Origin: Oligoflexia bacterium
Lineage (GTDB): Bacteria > Myxococcota_A > UBA796 > UBA2385
Reading direction: 5' to 3'
DNA length: 14,560 nucleotides
Assembly (NCBI GenBank): GCA_013152105.1
Contig: JAADHA010000196.1
Location: 1 to 14,560, forward strand
The notes under the pieces were generated by a model. The model was given only the letters and a program-made list of their open reading frames with translations, was not told the origin of the DNA and searched no databases. Position numbers and translations under genes: made by a program. Shown piece by piece: positions 13,324-14,560 of this stretch. The number at the start of each line of letters is the position of its first letter. The first letter of the stretch is position 1.

Positions 13324-14502
13324 ATGCCTGGCATCGTCGTCCAGCACGCGCGGCTCCCAGACCGCAGCAGCGGTGAAGTGCGGGGGGATATCGCCGGAAT
13401 CATCGGCTTCATTCCTCGCACTCGCTGGCCCCAGGACGCTTCGGCTGGCGACTATATCGAGTTGCTCTTGCGCCGCGAAGGGGACCTGTGGGCCCACCCC
13501 GATCGAGGACTCTTCGATCCTGCGGCGCGTCGCGGCGTACGTTCCTTCTTCGCCAACGGGGGCGATTGCTGTCACCTGTTCGGCGTCTGCCTGGGCAGCG
13601 ATGATGACATTCGCGCCCCGGCGACCGCGATGGGCGTATTGGGACCCCTCTTCGACCGGCTCCGCGACGAGGAAGACATTGGGCTGCTGGCGGTCCCGGG
13701 TGCGGCCTATCTGCGCTGCGAGCTGTCGCGGGACGGTGCCGTGCGGGCCGACGCCGAAGTCATCTACGACGAGCTCCTCGCGCACTGTCGCGAGATGAAC
13801 AACCGCTTCCTGGTGATGGACACGCCCCGCGGGCTGCACGCCGAAGCCCTGGAACGCTGGGTGGCCCAGTTTCGGGACCGCCACGCCGAAGATCGCTCCT
13901 TCGGGGCGCTGTACTACCCATGGCTCTTCGACGGGGATGACATCTTTCCCCCCAGCGGGTCGATGCTGGGGGCCTTCGCCCGCATCGAGTTGGCTCATCG
14001 ACCCTTTGGCGTCGGCTGGCCGCCCGCCAACATGCCGCTGCGGGGGGTCACGCACCCCGAAGTGGAGTTGACCTGGGCAGAAGCTGCGGCTCTCGGCGAC
14101 CAACACATCAACCCCATCGTCATTCAATCTGGCCGAGGCGTCGTCGTCTTCGGGGCGCGCACCTTGTCTCGCGACCCTTCCCTGGTCCACATCAACAGCC
14201 GCCGCATCATCAATATGGTGTCGGAACAACTCCGCCGCGACAGTGAGTGGAGCGTGTTCGAGACCAACAATCCGCATCTTTGGGACGTGCTCGAACGTGA
14301 CGTTCGGGTACGGCTCGGTGAATTCTGGTCTGCGGGCTTGATCATGGGGGGCAAGGCAGGCGAAGATTACGAAGTCACCTGCAACGCGGAGAACAACCCT
14401 GCCCGGCTTCGTGATCGGGGTATGGTCAACCTGATGGTTCGACTCAGACCTGTGGGCACGACGGAACAAATCGTGATCGATTTGCGTATCGGTGGGGACT
14501 AA
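13324..14502 (+). CDS. Contractile tail sheath protein 2 (short paralogue)
   Basis: This is a second sheath subunit, 392 residues, paralogous to sheath 1. Shared landmarks are the N-terminal PGIVVQ arm, FFANGGDCCHLFGV (75-88) against FYDNGGGKSYVYMMGV, the GRGVVVFGARTL motif (270-281) against GIRVWGARTL, and SVFETNNPHLWDVLERDVRV (310-329) against the matching helix of sheath 1. ATG 13324 is chosen because the product begins like a sheath and AAGAGG lies five bases upstream; TTG 13267 would add 19 unrelated residues. Afp and PVC use three sheath paralogues, the minor ones contacting the baseplate, so this is probably a minor or baseplate-proximal subunit. C82, C83 and C89 cluster next to the conserved glycines, which is unusual for a sheath. 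It starts 60 bases after the DUF6760 frame ends. Confidence 0.95.
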   Translation: MPGIVVQHARLPDRSSGEVRGDIAGIIGFIPRTRWPQDASAGDYIELLLRREGDLWAHPDRGLFDPAARRGVRSFFANGGDCCHLFGVCLGSDDDIRAPATAMGVLGPLFDRLRDEEDIGLLAVPGAAYLRCELSRDGAVRADAEVIYDELLAHCREMNNRFLVMDTPRGLHAEALERWVAQFRDRHAEDRSFGALYYPWLFDGDDIFPPSGSMLGAFARIELAHRPFGVGWPPANMPLRGVTHPEVELTWAEAAALGDQHINPIVIQSGRGVVVFGARTLSRDPSLVHINSRRIINMVSEQLRRDSEWSVFETNNPHLWDVLERDVRVRLGEFWSAGLIMGGKAGEDYEVTCNAENNPARLRDRGMVNLMVRLRPVGTTEQIVIDLRIGGD

Positions 14503-14520
14503 TCGAGCTAGGAGGCAAGC

Positions 14521-14560
14521 ATGGCGAGCTGGATGGGACGAGGAAAGGGTCGCAAAGTTG
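14521..14560 (+). CDS. Start of the next eCIS gene (truncated by the window edge)
   Basis: ATG 14521 follows an excellent AGGAGG ribosome-binding site (14510-14515) with a 5-base spacer, 18 bases after sheath 2. Thirteen codons are visible: MASWMGRGKGRKV. By eCIS gene order a tube (Hcp-like) protein is likely next, but these residues do not identify it. Confidence 0.65.
   Translation, partial: MASWMGRGKGRKV

Noticed and set aside
12895..14469. 524-codon open frame on the - strand
   Set aside because: It is antisense to sheath 2 and the chaperone-like gene and has no recognisable domain.

Overview
The window is GC-rich and densely coded on both strands. It carries proline/glycine-rich membrane-anchored proteins and probable outer-membrane proteins, a style typical of Myxococcota or related deltaproteobacteria. 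That lineage is an inference from style; no marker gene is present. I see no rRNA, tRNA, CRISPR array, transposase or integrase.

Region 1 (1-4551, + strand) encodes a single-pass membrane protein with a Pro/Gly-rich segment that is open at the left edge, a 657-residue exported protein ending like an outer-membrane beta-barrel, and a 297-residue exported protein. I cannot assign a function to any of them. They meet the next block tail to tail across only 17 bases (4552-4568).

Region 2 (4569-9318, - strand, transcribed right to left) encodes a 230-residue protein with a very acidic C-terminus, an ArgE-type M20 deacetylase starting 4 bases after it, a DUF4157 protein with an HExxH zinc-protease motif, and a two-module AAA+ ATPase of the Afp15/Pvc15 type.

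Region 3 (9457-14560, + strand, divergent from region 2) is the first part of an extracellular contractile injection system (eCIS), the phage-tail-like apparatus related to the Serratia antifeeding prophage (Afp), the Photorhabdus virulence cassettes (PVC) and MAC. It holds an unassigned 180-residue ORF, the DUF4255/Pvc16 cap protein, a large sheath protein, a tail-assembly-chaperone-like protein, an overlapping DUF6760-type ORF, a second shorter sheath protein, and the first 13 codons of another gene. The ATPase and DUF4157 genes of region 2 are usual eCIS companions, so regions 2 and 3 probably form one eCIS locus with a divergent centre at about 9319-9456. Tube, spike, LysM and baseplate genes would be expected to the right of the window.

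The observations most worth checking are these. (a) There is a likely programmed -1 frameshift at 13099-13145: a run of five G, an 8-base spacer, then a 12-bp bulged hairpin. It would fuse the chaperone-like protein to the DUF6760 domain, as lambda makes gpG and gpGT. (b) A 16-bp hairpin lies between sheath 1 and the chaperone (12679-12715). (c) Sheath 1 carries roughly 200 extra residues relative to sheath 2. (d) An ArgE-like hydrolase and an acidic-tailed protein sit inside the eCIS companion operon.
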